Origin: JAABQT01 sp035459025
GTDB lineage: Bacteria; Pseudomonadota; Gammaproteobacteria; Burkholderiales; SG8-39
DNA length: 8,348 nt
Direction: 5' to 3'
Assembly (NCBI GenBank): GCA_035459025.1
Contig: DATHYT010000102.1
Span: 1 to 8,348, forward strand
The translations under genes were made by a program, and so were the position numbers. Below the pieces are notes generated by a model. That model saw only the letters and a list, made by a program, of their open reading frames with translations. It was not told the origin of the DNA and made no database searches. Within the stretch, counting starts at the first letter, position 1. Each line of letters starts with the position of its first letter. Below are positions 6,291 to 8,348 of this stretch, in pieces.

Positions 6291-7382
6291 ATGCCGGCCG
6301 GCGCGACGCGCCTGGCGGGCGCGATGCTGTGCGCGCTGGCGCTCGGCGTGCTGCTCGCGGGCTGCGCATCGGCGCCGCGGGAGCTGCGCCTCGACATCGA
6401 AACTGCGCCGGATCGCAAGCGCATCGTGTGGCCCCTGCCGCCGGAGGTGCCGCGCTACGCCTGGGCCGGAGAGCTGCTCGGCGAGGACAATTTCCAACGG
6501 CAGGGCGAGCCATCGGGCAGTGACGGGGGGTTCCTGCGCTGGCTTGCGGGCGTGATCTTGGGCGAGTCGCAGCAGCCGGTGCGCGTGCAGCGCCCCCAGG
6601 CGGGCGCGATCGACGCTGCCGGTCGCATCTACGTCACGGACGCCGGCAACTCGGCGGTGTTCGTGTTCGATGCCGTCGCCGGCGAACTCGTGGTGTGGGA
6701 CAAGGCCGAACCCCGGGCGAATTTCCTGAGCCCGGTGGGCATCGCGGTCGGCCCCGGCGGCGACATCCTGGTGGCCGACTCGCGTCTGGGCATCGTGGCG
6801 CGGCTGGACGCGAGGGGCAATCCGCGCCGCAGCATCGGCCGCGGCGTCCTCAAGCGCCCGACCGGGCTCGCCTACGACCCGGTGGGCGGGCGAATCTACG
6901 TGTCCGACACCGCCGCGCACGACATCAAGGCGTTCGACGACGACGGCCGGCTGGTGAAGACGATCGGCCACCGCGGCGAGGGCGACGGGGAGTTCAACTT
7001 TCCGACGCACCTCGCGTTCGCCCACGGCGAGCTGTACGTGACCGACACCATGAACAGCCGCATCCAGGTCCTGGGCGAAGCGGGCACGGTGGTGCGGTTG
7101 CGCTTCGGCGCGCGCGGCACCAAGGTGGGCAACCTGGTGCGCCCCAAGGGCGTGGCGGTGGACAGCGAGGGCAACATCTACGTGGTCGAGTCCTACTACG
7201 ACCACCTGCTGGTGTTCAGCCCGCGCGGCGAGCTGCTGCTCGCGCTGGACGGCGGCATGCAGGGCATTGGCGGGTTCGAGCTTCCCGCCGGGGTGTGGGT
7301 TGACGGCAGCGACCGCGTGTTCGTGGCCGACATGCTGAACGCCAGGATTCCGGTATTCCAGTTCCTCGGGTCAACGCAATGA
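6291..7382 (+). CDS. NHL-type six-bladed beta-propeller lipoprotein (second of two)
   Basis: A 363-residue lipoprotein whose ATG follows the previous stop after one base, so it is probably translated by reinitiation. MLCALALGVLLAGC is a classic lipobox with Cys25 followed by Ala, predicting an outer-membrane lipoprotein. Residues about 40-100 form a non-repeat N-terminal region (VWPLPPEVPRYAWAGELLGE). Six clear NHL blades follow: AGAIDAAGRIYVTDAGNSAV, VGIAVGPGGDILVADSRLGI, TGLAYDPVGGRIYVSDTAAH, THLAFAHGELYVTDTMNSRI, KGVAVDSEGNIYVVESYYDH and AGVWVDGSDRVFVADMLNAR. The repeats are far more regular than in the neighbouring gene, so the two are distant relatives rather than a recent duplication. 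A binding or scaffold role at the outer membrane for the cytochromes around it is inferred from location and fold only; an enzymatic role, as in some propellers, cannot be excluded. The stop overlaps the next start (ATGA, 7379-7382). Confidence 0.93.
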   Translation: MPAGATRLAGAMLCALALGVLLAGCASAPRELRLDIETAPDRKRIVWPLPPEVPRYAWAGELLGEDNFQRQGEPSGSDGGFLRWLAGVILGESQQPVRVQRPQAGAIDAAGRIYVTDAGNSAVFVFDAVAGELVVWDKAEPRANFLSPVGIAVGPGGDILVADSRLGIVARLDARGNPRRSIGRGVLKRPTGLAYDPVGGRIYVSDTAAHDIKAFDDDGRLVKTIGHRGEGDGEFNFPTHLAFAHGELYVTDTMNSRIQVLGEAGTVVRLRFGARGTKVGNLVRPKGVAVDSEGNIYVVESYYDHLLVFSPRGELLLALDGGMQGIGGFELPAGVWVDGSDRVFVADMLNARIPVFQFLGSTQ

Positions 7383-8348
7383 GAAGGATGGTCGCTCCCG
7401 TTCTGCTCCTGCTGCTCATGCTGCCGGGACTCGCGCTCGCGCAGGTATCGATCGTGAGCTCGAAGCACAACCTGTCCTCGAGCGGCACGGGCTCCATCAA
7501 GGCCTCCTCCGAATCGCAGATCTGCGTGTTCTGCCATACGCCGCACGGCTCCTCGAGCATCGCGCAGCTCTGGAACAAGCAGACGACGAGTGCCGACTAC
7601 ACGCTGTATTCGAGCGACTACATCACGTCCCTGCCGTCGTATCCCGCGCCCGCCCAGCCCAAGACCCGGTCGAAACTGTGCCTGAGTTGCCACGACGGCA
7701 CCGTCGCCCTGGGCTCGGTGTACAACCTGCCCGGCTCCGGTGGCGGAAGCGGAGGCACGATCGCGATGACGCAGAGCGGGTCTCCCATCACCACCATGCC
7801 GGCAGGCGCCGCGGGGTACCTGGGAACCTCGCTCACCAACGACCATCCCGTGGGCTACATGTACGACAGGACGAAGGATCCTGAGCTGGCGGACCGTGGT
7901 TTGTGGCCATGGAATACCGCGGTCAAGCTCGACCCCGATGCCAGCACCGGCACGGTCGAATGCCAGACCTGCCACGAGCCGCACAACAACCAGTTCACCA
8001 AGTTCCTGCGCGTGTCCAACGCCAACGCGGCCCTGTGCACGTTCTGTCACGCAAAGACCGACTATGACCTTAGCGGCCACCGCAACTCGACGGCGCCCTA
8101 TACGCCGCCCGGCGGCACGGCGACCACGGTGGGTGAGTACTCCTGCCGCAGCTGCCACAAGCCGCATTCCTCCGGCGGCACGCCGTACATCCTGAGAGGC
8201 GCCGAGGAAAACACCTGCTATGAAAGAGGTTGCCACGGTACGAACACGAACTATCCCGACCCGGCGACTCCCGCCACCCCAGCGGCGCGCCTGATTCAGC
8301 CCGAGCTGAGCAAGACGCATGCGCACCCGGTCAATACGTTCACCGACA
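7379..8348 (+). CDS. Multiheme cytochrome c of the doubled-CXXCH type (cut off at the right edge)
   Basis: The frame is open from the ATG at 7379 (overlapping the preceding TGA) to the window end, giving 323 residues without a stop. Residues 1-21 are a signal peptide (VLLLLLMLPGLALA, then QVSI). Heme sites are CVFCH (49-53), CLSCH (101-105), CQTCH (195-199), CTFCH (220-224), CRSCH (256-260) and an expanded CYERGCH (280-286). Three sites have the CHxPH form (CHTPHG, CHEPH, CHKPH), which with CLSCHDGTVALG and NDHPVGYMYD is the hallmark of doubled-CXXCH (PF09699-like) multiheme cytochromes common in metal-reducing and other respiring bacteria. More hemes may lie past the edge, where THAHPVNTF supplies further His ligands. 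It has no lipobox and no membrane anchor in the visible part, so it is periplasmic or exported to the cell surface. It probably hands electrons to or from the outside via the barrel, which is inference. A Gly/Ser-rich loop (GSGGGSGG) lies near residue 120. Confidence 0.93.
   Translation, partial: MRRMVAPVLLLLLMLPGLALAQVSIVSSKHNLSSSGTGSIKASSESQICVFCHTPHGSSSIAQLWNKQTTSADYTLYSSDYITSLPSYPAPAQPKTRSKLCLSCHDGTVALGSVYNLPGSGGGSGGTIAMTQSGSPITTMPAGAAGYLGTSLTNDHPVGYMYDRTKDPELADRGLWPWNTAVKLDPDASTGTVECQTCHEPHNNQFTKFLRVSNANAALCTFCHAKTDYDLSGHRNSTAPYTPPGGTATTVGEYSCRSCHKPHSSGGTPYILRGAEENTCYERGCHGTNTNYPDPATPATPAARLIQPELSKTHAHPVNTFTD

Noticed and set aside
7735..7758. Gly/Ser-rich GGCGGAAGCGGAGGC stretch as a DNA repeat
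   Set aside because: It is short and encodes a flexible loop in the cytochrome. No copies were noticed elsewhere, so it is low-complexity coding sequence, not a repeat element.
7196..8326. A 376-codon open frame on the - strand opposite the doubled-CXXCH cytochrome
   Set aside because: The + strand frame has a signal peptide, six heme motifs and a coupled start. The antisense product is low-complexity Arg/Ala/Val/Gly with no motif. The same reasoning removes the - strand frames at 2204-3820, 3238-4518 and 5123-6424.
1..8348. CRISPR array, tRNA, rRNA, insertion sequence or attachment site
   Set aside because: No regularly spaced repeats, no cloverleaf-like segment, no transposase frame and no flanking inverted repeats were seen. 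Coding sequence fills all but small gaps of at most 41 nt.

Overview
The window is a single, densely packed block of nine genes, all on the + strand. It looks like part of an operon for a heme-based electron-transfer system that spans the envelope. The DNA is very GC-rich, with strong GCG/CGC/CTG codon preference. Together with Sec signal peptides, two lipoproteins and an outer-membrane beta-barrel, this suggests a Gram-negative proteobacterium. A betaproteobacterium or GC-rich gammaproteobacterium is my best guess, but no marker gene is present to settle it.

Layout from left to right: (1) the last 53 codons of an upstream gene, possibly a PpiC/SurA-type foldase (1-162); (2) a large outer-membrane beta-barrel with a Pro/Ala-rich N-terminal linker (159-2252); (3) a short triheme cytochrome, class A (2294-2725); (4) a longer triheme cytochrome, class B (2735-3346); (5) a heme-free, secreted, all-helical protein with three TPR-like hairpins (3343-4296); (6) a second class B triheme cytochrome (4304-4876); (7) a second class A triheme cytochrome (4876-5268); (8) and (9) two NHL beta-propeller lipoproteins (5279-6289 and 6291-7382); (10) the start of a multiheme cytochrome of the doubled-CXXCH type, running off the right edge with six heme sites visible (7379 to beyond 8348).

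Spacing is extremely tight. Stop and start codons overlap at four junctions, one other junction has a 1-nt gap, and the largest gap is 41 nt. There is no internal terminator or obvious promoter, so the genes are probably co-transcribed and partly translationally coupled. The four small cytochromes resemble the c7-type triheme ('nanowire_3heme') family and would carry 12 hemes. With the last gene, the visible total is at least 18.

The working model is inference. The barrel would give passage through the outer membrane, and the four trihemes would carry electrons in the periplasm or inside the conduit. The helical protein and the two propeller lipoproteins would act as scaffold or assembly factors, and the doubled-CXXCH cytochrome would be the outer or terminal carrier. 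The set does not match the classical MtrABC/PioAB layout: there is no decaheme MtrA-like protein and no MtrB-type barrel with an N-terminal CXXC. A less-described porin-cytochrome arrangement is therefore plausible. The order A-B-helical-B'-A' is mirrored, although every gene points the same way.
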